A DNA stretch of 64,000 bases from an uncultured Aquimarina sp. (GTDB lineage Bacteria; Bacteroidota; Bacteroidia; Flavobacteriales; Flavobacteriaceae). The notes beneath the pieces were generated by a model. The model searched no databases and had not been told where the DNA came from. It saw nothing but the letters and a program-made list of their open reading frames with translations. Of this stretch, positions 18,884 to 27,755 are shown one piece after another (within the stretch, counting starts at the first letter, position 1; each line of letters opens with the position of its first letter). The translations under genes were made by a program, and so were the position numbers. Where the stretch lies: assembly GCF_947500065.1 (NCBI RefSeq), contig NZ_CANMQT010000003.1, positions 310,001 through 374,000 of the forward strand, read 5' to 3'.

Positions 18884-20086
18884 ATGATGTTACAAAATGA
18901 TAGATATAATCGAGTATTTATAACACTTAGTATATTTGTGTTTTCTTTAATAAGTGGTACATTCTTAATAACACTGGATATTAGGTTTACAGGAGTTTTA
19001 TTAACGTTTGCTTCTATTGGTACACTAGGCTATTTATTATTGTATTGGTTTCTAACTAGAAAAAACTACATAACTGACATACAAGCTTTAATACGGAAGG
19101 AAATTTCAGTAATTGCGATACTATTAGGAGTACTGTATTTGACAGGTGCACTAGAGTCTGATCCAACTCATGGAGTACTTAGTATATTATTTGGACTGTC
19201 ATTTATTTCAGTAGTTCTATTTCTTTTTATGAAGTACCGCATTAACAAAAAGGAAGGCAAAAGCATTAAAAACTGGAATGTTCCTAAATTGAGTTTTTGG
19301 TCGCTGATGATCAATATTTCAATTGTTCTTTTTATTATCGTTTTCTACACATTTGAGACCAAAGCAACAAAAGATGGTAATCTTGTACTTTTAGAAGATG
19401 ACCAATTAGTAATGGATCTCTTAGCTCCTGTATTGTTTTTAATGATTTTGGTTTTTATATTAAACTGGTTAATCAGACAAATTAAATCGATCATCAGACT
19501 CAAGAATGAGAAAACTAAAACGGAACTATTACATTTAAAAAGCCAAGTCAATCCACATTTTTTCTTTAATACACTCAATAATCTGTATGGTTTAGTAGAA
19601 GAAGATTCGAAAAAAGCCCAAGAGTTGATATTGAAATTATCAGACATGATGCGATATAGTATTTATGAAGGAGAACACGATTTTGTAACTATTAACAAAG
19701 AAATGGAATACCTTCAGAATTATATCGAGCTTCATAAAATGCGGTATCATAAAAAAACCGATGTACAATTTAATTGTGATATCAAGGATAAAGATACAAA
19801 AGTAATGCCTTTGCTATTTATAATATTACTGGAGAATGCATTTAAGCACGGTTTGGAAAATCTAAGAGAAAATGCCTACGTTCGTATTAATCTGAACTCA
19901 ACCGGTAAAGAAATTCATTTTGAAGTAGAGAATAATTTTGATACTGCAGAAGTAACAGAAAACCCTGGTATTGGACTTAAAAACTTAAAGAGAAGACTTG
20001 AATTAGTATATCCAAAAAAACATGCGCTATCTTTTACAACTACAGATGACGTATACAAAGTACAATTAACATTGAAGCATATATGA
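18884..20086 (+). CDS. LytS-type membrane sensor histidine kinase (module A)
   Basis: An ATG at 18884 is chosen; an in-frame TTG 6 bases earlier is less likely. About 400 residues: roughly five or six membrane helices to residue 195, then a short coiled segment and a His_kinase (PF06580-type) domain. The phosphoacceptor His225 is in NPHFFFNTLNN, and the ATP-binding N-box is LLENAFKHG. The helices have no large extracytoplasmic sensor domain, so the signal is probably sensed within or through the membrane. The stop codon overlaps the start of the response regulator by 4 bases, implying coupled translation. Confidence 0.9.
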   Translation: MMLQNDRYNRVFITLSIFVFSLISGTFLITLDIRFTGVLLTFASIGTLGYLLLYWFLTRKNYITDIQALIRKEISVIAILLGVLYLTGALESDPTHGVLSILFGLSFISVVLFLFMKYRINKKEGKSIKNWNVPKLSFWSLMINISIVLFIIVFYTFETKATKDGNLVLLEDDQLVMDLLAPVLFLMILVFILNWLIRQIKSIIRLKNEKTKTELLHLKSQVNPHFFFNTLNNLYGLVEEDSKKAQELILKLSDMMRYSIYEGEHDFVTINKEMEYLQNYIELHKMRYHKKTDVQFNCDIKDKDTKVMPLLFIILLENAFKHGLENLRENAYVRINLNSTGKEIHFEVENNFDTAEVTENPGIGLKNLKRRLELVYPKKHALSFTTTDDVYKVQLTLKHI

Positions 20087-20781
20087 TTAAATACTTAATT
20101 ATAGACGATGAACACATTGCCCACGGAATTATAAAACGTTATTGCGATTTATTACCAAACATGGAGTTAATGAAGAATTGCTATGATGCATTAGAAGCTT
20201 TTGAATACTTAAGTACCAACGAAGTAGATTTAATTTTTTTGGATTTGAATATGCCAAAATTAAAAGGATTTGAATTTTTAAAAACACTTCCTTCGCCTCC
20301 AAAAGTTATCGTCACTACGGCTTATAGCGAATATGCTTTAGAAGGTTATGAGCTTAACATTGTAGATTATCTGCTTAAGCCCTTTAGTTTCGAACGATTT
20401 TTGAAAGCAGTAAATAAAGCAGTTACATCCACATCAAAAACAATAGCTTCACCAAACATTCTTCCAGAAACTCAAGAGAAAAGTATTTTTCTAAAAAGTA
20501 ACAAAAAATATATACAGGTTTTACTTAGTGATATACAGTACTTAGAATCTGCTGGAAACTATGTTAAGGTAATCACTATTAATGAAACCATTACCGTCAG
20601 AGAAAAAATTACCGATTTATTAATATCATTAGCCAGTGATGATTTTTTACAGGTACATAAATCTTTTGCAGTAGCCAAAAAACATATAAAAAGTATCGAA
20701 GGGAATAGAATATTAATTTCGGATCATATCATACCCATCGGAACCATGTATAAAACGAATGTTATTCAGTTATTGAAGTAA
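20083..20781 (+). CDS. LytTR response regulator (module A)
   Basis: 232 residues: receiver domain with acidic pocket Asp8/Asp9 and phosphoacceptor Asp54 (LIFLDLNMP), conserved Thr in VTTAYSEYA and Lys in LLKPF, then a LytTR DNA-binding domain from about 130 (QYLESAGNYVKV, FLQVHKSFAVAK). It is the cognate regulator of the overlapping upstream kinase. Likely targets are nearby transport and outer-membrane genes; this is inferred from position only. Confidence 0.9.
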   Translation: MIKYLIIDDEHIAHGIIKRYCDLLPNMELMKNCYDALEAFEYLSTNEVDLIFLDLNMPKLKGFEFLKTLPSPPKVIVTTAYSEYALEGYELNIVDYLLKPFSFERFLKAVNKAVTSTSKTIASPNILPETQEKSIFLKSNKKYIQVLLSDIQYLESAGNYVKVITINETITVREKITDLLISLASDDFLQVHKSFAVAKKHIKSIEGNRILISDHIIPIGTMYKTNVIQLLK

Positions 20782-20838
20782 TTGATTAGAACTATCTGAT
20801 GAATCTTTAAAAGATATAGTATCATTAATAAATACTAA

Positions 20839-20869
20839 AACCTCACAGCTTTTAATACATTGTGAGGTT
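20839..20869. terminator. Hairpin between convergent genes
   Basis: AACCTCACA (20839-20847) and TGTGAGGTT (20861-20869) form a perfect 9-bp stem with a 13-base loop between convergent genes. No T-run follows, so termination is tentative. Confidence 0.45.
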
Positions 20870-20911
20870 CTATATGTTCTATATGATCAATATTATCTAA
20901 CACGCGCTAAA

Positions 20912-23296
20912 TTAATTTGCCCTATTTCGCTCATTATCACTACCAAACCCTCTGTTTTTAATAGTAACTTTCTTGTTCCCAAAGCTATACGTCAATGAAA
21001 ATCGTGCATTTCTACTACTATAATTTTGACCATAGATAGTTTCTACACCATTTATCTCTGATGATAAATTACGTAAACTTGCTGTGTCAAAAATATCACT
21101 AAATACTAGCGACACTTGTAAGTTATTGTCTAAAAAACTCTGTTTTAATCCAATAGTAACATTGTACATTTTATCTACATCATACAGTAATGATTTAGTC
21201 TTGGAAGCATACCAAAAATCTGCTTGTAATTTTGTGGTTTTTCCTAATACAAAGGTGTTACTTGTTGAGAAATAAAATTGATTTCCATTTTGAGGACTAG
21301 AATTAAGGTCATTATCGAGTTCTGTATTCTGAAGCGAAAACGAGAAATAATTTTGACTTTTCCACCAAGACAAACTATCAAAAGTATATGTTTCGCTTAT
21401 TTTAAAAATAGCTGTAGTATAATAATTTCGTCTGATAATTGTTTGAATTTCATTTTCGGCATCAGCGGAAAATAACGTGCCAAAACCATCAGTAGTTAGA
21501 CCATAATATAGGTTAGTAATTAATTTTCCTTTGTAATTATGTGCCAATGTAAAACGATCTGTAAATGATGGCTGTATAAAAGGATTTCCTTCGGAATATG
21601 CATTACTATTAATAAAGCTTCTAAACGGATTTAAATCTCTAAAAATTGGTCGATTTATCCCTTTCCCATAATTAAAGGAAAAATTATGATCGTCATTCCT
21701 CTGATATGATGCATAAAATGTAGGAAATACTTTTAAATAGTTATTTTCATTTCTCTGATTTAATGTGATAGAATATCCACTGGTTTCTGTATTCTCTAGT
21801 CGTAATCCTGCTTTAAAATTCCATTTGCTATTTATTGTTTTTGAGCCATTTACATACAATGCTTGTACATTCTCTTTATACTCAAATTGATTGGATAGAT
21901 TGGTGTCAAAAACTGGAAATCCGGTAATCGTATTAAAGTTTTCTAAATCATTCAGTGTGGTAATAAAACTTAATTTGGCACCATAAGAAAGGTTCACAAA
22001 CGTCAGAGGATGTTCAATATCTACTTTTGCACTGTAATTTTCTATATTCTGATTAGAGAAATTCTGTGCCGCTTGATTAATACCAATGAATTCATTGTTA
22101 GAAGAAAATGTATTTACTATGTAATCATTTTCCAAAGAATTATTATATCGAAAATAATCAAAATCAACAGAAACTTTTCTCCCTATGGTATCGAGTAATG
22201 TTATTACATGGGCATTCAGGACATGACTATTTACTCTATCACTTCTATTACTATTATTAATCAACAAGGAATCTACGGAATTCTGATTATTCAAAATGTT
22301 TGTAATACCATTACCCTTAGAATCAGGATGATTATAATTACCTAGGTACTGCCCTCCTATTTTGATTTTCTCTGAAATATCATATTCTAATGAAAAACGA
22401 CCAGAATAATTATTCTTTTCATCTTTTGATTCGGTATCGATTTCCCATGTACTATTCGGAAATAGAATAATACTGTTTTCTTGATTACGGATATTTCCTT
22501 TACTCCCATTTGCAGAAAGTATTACCCTAATTTTATTCTTATTATAGAAAAAACTATTGCGCAATGTTGTGAAACTAAATGTATTTTGATTATAAGTAAC
22601 ACCAGAAGTGTTCTTCCACGAGTTTCTTCTACCCTTTTTATAAATAATATTAATAATACCTCCATTCCCAACGACTTCATATTTGGCAGGTGGATTGGTA
22701 ATGATTTCAATCTTTTTGATATCATCGGAGGCCATAGAATCTAGAAAACTTATTAGATCTTCTCCAGTTAATTGTAATAATCTACCATCAATCATGATCC
22801 GTGATGATTCGCCTCCAATCATGCTGATATTATTATTTTGAATTCTAATACCAGGAGCAACTCTAAGTGCATCCACTGCATTGCCTCCCGCAGCGGCAAT
22901 ACTATTTTCTACATTAAATACTAGCCTATCCGTTTTTTGTTCAATTAACTTTTTCTGTGATGTTATAACCACTTCATCTAGGTTTTCTGCATCTTCTTTA
23001 AGTACTATAGTTCCTAAATCAAGGTTGTTTTCTATCAAAAGTTCCTTTTTCCAATCTTGAAAACCAATAAAACTTATAGTAATTCTATATACCCCTTTTT
23101 TAGTTTCTATAGAAAAGAAACCATTTTCATCTGTAATACCTCCGCTATTGATTACCATTTCATCATTCTGATTGGTCAGGAATACATTTGCAAATGGCAC
23201 AGGTTCTGAATTATTAGTTACAGTACCCGTTAGTTGTAATTGTGCAATTCCTAAAAAAGATGATAGTAAGGAGATGAATAGAATACAATTTTTCAT
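20912..23296 (-). CDS. CarboxypepD-regulatory / outer-membrane beta-barrel receptor family protein
   Basis: The ATG at 23296 (MKNCILFISLL) is preferred because it starts a signal peptide; a start at 23362 would add 22 unlikely residues. About 794 residues: a CarboxypepD_reg-like domain (LTGTVTNNSEPVPFANVFL), a plug-like region (NAVDALRVAPGIRI, GGESSRIMIDGRLLQ) and a C-terminal barrel ending in an aromatic/basic tail. It matches the Outer membrane protein beta-barrel family (PF14905-type) rather than a full SusC. It lies between the two LytTR modules. Such proteins often accompany peptide-export ABC systems, and the ligand is unknown. Confidence 0.8.
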   Translation of the reverse strand: MKNCILFISLLSSFLGIAQLQLTGTVTNNSEPVPFANVFLTNQNDEMVINSGGITDENGFFSIETKKGVYRITISFIGFQDWKKELLIENNLDLGTIVLKEDAENLDEVVITSQKKLIEQKTDRLVFNVENSIAAAGGNAVDALRVAPGIRIQNNNISMIGGESSRIMIDGRLLQLTGEDLISFLDSMASDDIKKIEIITNPPAKYEVVGNGGIINIIYKKGRRNSWKNTSGVTYNQNTFSFTTLRNSFFYNKNKIRVILSANGSKGNIRNQENSIILFPNSTWEIDTESKDEKNNYSGRFSLEYDISEKIKIGGQYLGNYNHPDSKGNGITNILNNQNSVDSLLINNSNRSDRVNSHVLNAHVITLLDTIGRKVSVDFDYFRYNNSLENDYIVNTFSSNNEFIGINQAAQNFSNQNIENYSAKVDIEHPLTFVNLSYGAKLSFITTLNDLENFNTITGFPVFDTNLSNQFEYKENVQALYVNGSKTINSKWNFKAGLRLENTETSGYSITLNQRNENNYLKVFPTFYASYQRNDDHNFSFNYGKGINRPIFRDLNPFRSFINSNAYSEGNPFIQPSFTDRFTLAHNYKGKLITNLYYGLTTDGFGTLFSADAENEIQTIIRRNYYTTAIFKISETYTFDSLSWWKSQNYFSFSLQNTELDNDLNSSPQNGNQFYFSTSNTFVLGKTTKLQADFWYASKTKSLLYDVDKMYNVTIGLKQSFLDNNLQVSLVFSDIFDTASLRNLSSEINGVETIYGQNYSSRNARFSLTYSFGNKKVTIKNRGFGSDNERNRAN

Positions 23297-23444
23297 TTTG
23301 TTGTTTGTTTTAAAATTTAATTCAAAACAAAAATGAAAGGAAAGCTTCAAGTATGCGTACAACTAAAGAAAGTAGTACTATTTTATTTGTTAGAAATTGG
23401 TATTACTTTTTACAAAGACGTACTACTTTATTGTAATCAATTGA

Positions 23445-24581
23445 TTATGAGATTTTTTTACGGTATTGTGTAGGTGTAAAACCCGTATGTTTTTTAAAAG
23501 CCGTATTAAATGGAGATTTAGAATTAAAACCAACATCATACAAAATCTCAAGAATAGTTAGCTTCTCATTAAGTGGATTTTCTAGTAAGGTTATTGCCTT
23601 TTTTATTCGATATTCATTAATGAAATCGAAAAAATGTTTTCCTATATGATGATTAATCAAAATAGAAATATCCTTAAACGGAAGATTGAGCTGGTTTGCC
23701 AATTTATGTATGGTCAATGAAGAATCCAAATAAGGTTCTTCTGTTTCCATATATTTTTGGAGTTTCTCTACTTGTACAATAAACTTATCATCTGAGGTTT
23801 GCTTATTTTCGCTGGTTTCAATCAAATTTTTCACCAACAAATGTTTGGTATCAATACTTCTAAACAACTCTGGATAATACATGCTTTTAAGTACAATCCA
23901 TGACAAAAACCCTAGTAAGAGTAATGTTAATATGATTCTCATCATATTTAAAACTTCTATATCATCACCAACATATTTATAAATTTGTTTAGCAGTCGAA
24001 AAAACAAAAATAAAAGATAGTAGTAATGTTAATTGATATAACCATTTATAATTAAACCTATTATTGTTAGAATAACTTTCTAATAATAACAGCTTATACT
24101 TTTTAAGTGTCATAAATATTAAAATAAGATAGGTTATAGACACTATAAAACCATAAAGCGAAGAAAACTTAACTTCTGGGTTTGAATGAAAATTATTTGT
24201 AAAAATTATTCTTTCTTCCTCACTAGCTAAATAAAATCCAGGAGCATAAAGTAAAATCTCAATAGCAAAAGGTATCAGATGTAAAAGGTGTTTAGGCTGA
24301 AGCTTAAAATCCGAGTAAACGGATGACAATACATATAAGAACAACAGTGGACTGGACAAAAATGCAATTTGATCCCGAAGCATATTTAGAACTAGTGGAA
24401 GTTCAATGTATTTTGCATAAAAGAACACACTAATATGTATCGCAAATATGGTAAAATAAACACCCATTAATCGGTTACCAACCTTGTTTTTTGTCTTAAC
24501 AGTAAACAAGAAAATGGCAAGTAATAATGCGATAAACACAATGACAAGGGTGATGATTCCTAAGAGAGAAAATTTATCCAT
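23445..24581 (-). CDS. Membrane-anchored AraC-family transcriptional regulator
   Basis: 378 residues. Seven or eight hydrophobic helices occupy residues 1-230. A C-terminal AraC-type double HTH spans about 270-378, with the typical segments ILEILYDVGFNSKSPFNTAFKKHTGFTPTQYRK. This architecture is common in Bacteroidota and senses an unknown membrane or envelope cue directly. It lies between the barrel protein and the LytTR pair of module B, all on the minus strand. Its own promoter is probably in the 170-base gap upstream. Confidence 0.9.
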   Translation of the reverse strand: MDKFSLLGIITLVIVFIALLLAIFLFTVKTKNKVGNRLMGVYFTIFAIHISVFFYAKYIELPLVLNMLRDQIAFLSSPLLFLYVLSSVYSDFKLQPKHLLHLIPFAIEILLYAPGFYLASEEERIIFTNNFHSNPEVKFSSLYGFIVSITYLILIFMTLKKYKLLLLESYSNNNRFNYKWLYQLTLLLSFIFVFSTAKQIYKYVGDDIEVLNMMRIILTLLLLGFLSWIVLKSMYYPELFRSIDTKHLLVKNLIETSENKQTSDDKFIVQVEKLQKYMETEEPYLDSSLTIHKLANQLNLPFKDISILINHHIGKHFFDFINEYRIKKAITLLENPLNEKLTILEILYDVGFNSKSPFNTAFKKHTGFTPTQYRKKIS

Positions 24582-24752
24582 TAACTTTTAAACGTGTTTA
24601 AAAAGCTAAAATAAATATTTACTCTTAACTTATAAGTAAATCTCATTATTTTATAAACCCAAATTATTGCTCTTGATAATAGTTGATTCGTAAAAATGCA
24701 AAACAATCTTTAATAATTAAGAAACAAAGGTGTTCCTTCTAGTGATCTCATA

Positions 24753-25460
24753 CTAAACACCATCTATTTTATTAAGTACTATCTTTCTATATGATTTGCT
24801 GATAGGTAATTTACTGTCATTTTTTAATACCATTTGATTACCATCGATTAATTTAAGTTTATTAAAATTTACGATAAATGATTTGTGTATTCTTATGAAA
24901 TCATTTGATAATTTTTCTGCAAAATCTGATAGTGTCGTAGGTGTTAGAATCATTTGATCCGTATATATTTTAATGTAATTTCCGTAAGCTTCTATATAAT
25001 TAATAGCATCTAAATCCAATTTAATTATCTTTTTGTCACTCTTAACATATATAGATGTAACAACCTCTTCTTTCTCAATAACAATATTGGTATTATTGTT
25101 AGTCAACTTTTGTTGAACCTTTAGCACAGCTTGTAAAAAACGTTCTAAGGAGAATGGTTTGAGTAAGTAATCTGTTACAGATAGTTCAAAACCTTCTACT
25201 GCATATTCTGGGTAAGCGGTAGTAATAATCACTTGTGGTTTTTGTTGCATTGTCTTTAGCAAACTTATACCCGAAAGCTTAGGCATATTAATATCCAGAA
25301 ATAATAAATCTATAGTGTTTTCTTGTAGAAACCCCATAACTTCAAATGCATTCTTACAAGTAGCTACTACCTCTAAATACGGTATTTCCTTTATATAATT
25401 CTCTATTATCTGACGAGCTATTGGCTCATCATCGGCTACTAAACACTGTAATACTTTCAT
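24753..25460 (-). CDS. LytTR response regulator (module B)
   Basis: 235 residues. The receiver has Asp10/Asp11, phosphoacceptor Asp56 (LLFLDINMP), TTAYPEYA and LLKPFSLERF. The C-terminal LytTR domain includes NYIEAYGNYIKI and DFIRIHKSFIVN. It starts at the base next to the kinase stop codon, so the pair is translationally coupled. It is a clear paralogue of the regulator at 20083. Confidence 0.9.
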   Translation of the reverse strand: MKVLQCLVADDEPIARQIIENYIKEIPYLEVVATCKNAFEVMGFLQENTIDLLFLDINMPKLSGISLLKTMQQKPQVIITTAYPEYAVEGFELSVTDYLLKPFSLERFLQAVLKVQQKLTNNNTNIVIEKEEVVTSIYVKSDKKIIKLDLDAINYIEAYGNYIKIYTDQMILTPTTLSDFAEKLSNDFIRIHKSFIVNFNKLKLIDGNQMVLKNDSKLPISKSYRKIVLNKIDGV

Positions 25461-26438
25461 CTAAAAATTAAGTGTTAATTCTACTTGATGTGATTCTTTT
25501 TGTTTTTCAATATGTAACTGATGTTTTTCTGGATACATCAAATCTAATCGTTTTTTGGCATTTTGTAAGCCAATACCACTTTTTCCTTTTTCTAAATTAT
25601 CCTGATTAGTTTCTAATGTATCAATCGTGTTTTTACAACTAAAAATAAGTGAGTCCTCTCCTACTTCAATATTCACGATAACTTTGCTTTTTACATTTTG
25701 TAAAACTCCTAAATGCTTAAAAGCGTTCTCTACAAAAACAATTAGCAACATTGGAGCAATCGTTTTACCTGAAGGATTACCACCTATCATAAATTGAATA
25801 TCAGCCTTGTCTTCTAAACGGATTTTCTCTAAAGAAATATAATTTTGGAGATATTCGATTTCTTTTTCCAAGGGAACAAACGTATCTTTTGTTTCATATA
25901 GACTATAGCGTAATAAATCCGAAAGCTTCAACATTAAATCAGGTAGTTTTTCTGATTTCACAACAGATAAACCGTATAAATTATTCAATGTATTAAATAA
26001 GAAATGTGGGTTTAACTGCGCTTTTAAAAGCTTTAATGCTGCTTCCTTTTCCTCCTGACGACGAAAAAAACTATCTCTAGCAAGCTTTAAAGCAGTACCA
26101 AAAAGTATAACCAATAGTACAGCTCCAAAAACATTTAAGAGCATTTTCCATTGGAACTTATCAAATAAGTCACTTAAAAGAATGACTCCCAAGAATGTGA
26201 AAAACAAAATATTAAGAAGAAATAAAAACACTCCTAATAACCTCTTATTATTAAAGAATAAGGGCAATATCTTTAAATTACTGATATAAATGGGAGGCAT
26301 AATAAATGCAATAAAACCTAAAGTAGTAACAAATCTATTTTCTGCCTGGATAACCATCATAAAAATGAGCATTAAAAACAACCATACTACAATGTTCTGT
26401 ACAAACCTATTATCTACCCAAGTATCTAATTTTGACAT
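25461..26438 (-). CDS. LytS-type sensor histidine kinase (module B)
   Basis: 325 residues with four membrane helices before residue 120 and a His_kinase domain. The phosphoacceptor is His145 in NPHFLFNTLNN and the N-box is FVENAFKHLG. It is shorter than the module A kinase, lacking about two helices. A -7-like box on the minus strand (TATTTTTG, 26463-26470) lies 24 bases upstream of the start; no matching TTG was found at the usual distance. The divergent neighbour is the module B exporter, its likely target. Confidence 0.9.
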   Translation of the reverse strand: MSKLDTWVDNRFVQNIVVWLFLMLIFMMVIQAENRFVTTLGFIAFIMPPIYISNLKILPLFFNNKRLLGVFLFLLNILFFTFLGVILLSDLFDKFQWKMLLNVFGAVLLVILFGTALKLARDSFFRRQEEKEAALKLLKAQLNPHFLFNTLNNLYGLSVVKSEKLPDLMLKLSDLLRYSLYETKDTFVPLEKEIEYLQNYISLEKIRLEDKADIQFMIGGNPSGKTIAPMLLIVFVENAFKHLGVLQNVKSKVIVNIEVGEDSLIFSCKNTIDTLETNQDNLEKGKSGIGLQNAKKRLDLMYPEKHQLHIEKQKESHQVELTLNF

Positions 26439-26757
26439 AATCGTTTAGTGAAAATTTACCATCAAAAATAGGTTTTGATATTTGAAATAACACTTTTTCA
26501 TGATGTAAGTTACCCGTTTTGGTCTAAATGGTTCCATATTCGTGTTGAAAGGGTTTTTATCCTAATATCACTTTACTGTCGCTACTCATCACTCTTTTTT
26601 TATTCTCCAACTAAATTAAATGAGATTTGACCTAATCAATTACAAAATCTAAAAATATGATAGCGTTCGTAAAATTTTTAATCGAGATAACAATCTCAAT
26701 TATAGAAAGCACAGGATTGTGTTAGAAAATAAAATCAATTAAAAAACAATTACAATT
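26439..26757. other. Divergent control region between kinase and ABC exporter genes
   Basis: 319 bases without an ORF. It contains the -7-like box for the kinase (26463-26470, minus), an ACCCGTTTTGGT mini-dyad near 26512, and a small GAGAT/ATCTC repeat at 26684-26697. This is the expected place for LytTR binding, but I could not define sites. Confidence 0.4.
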
Positions 26758-27621
26758 ATGAAACTAGAAATTCAAAACATATCTAAAAAATATAATAGAA
26801 ATAAATACGGGTTAAAAGATTTTTCTATCACCATAGAAAAAGGAATATTAGGGCTCTTAGGGCCTAATGGTGCAGGAAAGTCTACGCTTCTTAAAATGAT
26901 AGCAACGGTAAGTAAACCAACACAAGGTGTTATTATTTTAAACAAAAACAATATTCTTAAAGATGCTAATTATATGCGAAAGCAATTAGGATTTCTTCCT
27001 CAGGATTTTGGGGTGTATCCAAATCTTAATGCATTCGAGTTCTTAGAATATATAGCTGCTATGAAAGGCATTGGAGGCGCAAACATTAAAATCAAAATCG
27101 AACAGTTACTAGATGGATTAAATCTATTAGACGCTGCTAAAAAACCTATCGGGAGCTATTCTGGAGGAATGAAACAAAGAATAGGGATTGCTCAAACACT
27201 TCTTAATGATCCTAAAATTATAATTTTCGATGAGCCTACAGTAGGTCTCGATCCAGAAGAACGTGTACGTTTCAGAAACCTTATCTCTGATTTAGCGCAA
27301 GACTGCATTGTAATCTTATCATCACATATAGTTTCTGATATTGACACTATTGCTGATCAAGTAGCAGTAATGAAAAACGGTTCTTTAATATCTCAAGGAA
27401 ATCAAGAACAACTTATAAAACAAGTTGATCAAAAGGTTTTTGAAACCATGATTAGTAAAGAACAATTGGAAAGCTTTAAAAACAACCAAATTATAGTTAG
27501 TACTTCTAGAAAAAATGGAAAGCTAAACGTTAGATATATTTCGGAAACTCCAATAGAACATTCTATCTCTCAGCAAGCAAATCTAGAGGATGCATATTTA
27601 TACTTAACTAAAACAAATTAA
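26758..27621 (+). CDS. ABC transporter ATP-binding protein (module B)
   Basis: 287 residues with Walker A GPNGAGKST (35-43), signature SGGMKQR, Walker B IIIFDEPTVGLD and an SSHIV H-loop. It is closely similar to the ATPase at 15829, even in its first 45 residues. It leads an operon with a 39-residue membrane peptide gene (4-base gap) and a permease, so it probably energises export of, or resistance to, a peptide or lipid-like substrate. Confidence 0.9.
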   Translation: MKLEIQNISKKYNRNKYGLKDFSITIEKGILGLLGPNGAGKSTLLKMIATVSKPTQGVIILNKNNILKDANYMRKQLGFLPQDFGVYPNLNAFEFLEYIAAMKGIGGANIKIKIEQLLDGLNLLDAAKKPIGSYSGGMKQRIGIAQTLLNDPKIIIFDEPTVGLDPEERVRFRNLISDLAQDCIVILSSHIVSDIDTIADQVAVMKNGSLISQGNQEQLIKQVDQKVFETMISKEQLESFKNNQIIVSTSRKNGKLNVRYISETPIEHSISQQANLEDAYLYLTKTN

Positions 27622-27625
27622 TACC

Positions 27626-27745
27626 ATGAAAAATTCAATAAATAAAAAGACAATTGTAAGAATATCTCTTGCCACTATAGTATTTCTAATCGCAGTTCTG
27701 ATTTTCCTAAAAAAAGTACATATCGGAATCTATAATGCTCACTAA
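27626..27745 (+). CDS. Small single-pass membrane peptide, 39 residues
   Basis: This ATG-to-TAA frame encodes 39 residues: a basic N-terminus (NSINKKTIVR), a hydrophobic helix of about 17 residues (ISLATIVFLIAVLIFL) and the tail KKVHIGIYNAH. It fits exactly between ATPase and permease, beginning 4 bases after the ATPase stop and ending just before the preferred permease start. The fit and topology support a real accessory subunit or translational-coupling peptide. No homology can be stated. Confidence 0.55.
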   Translation: MKNSINKKTIVRISLATIVFLIAVLIFLKKVHIGIYNAH

Positions 27746-27755
27746 TAAATTTGCT

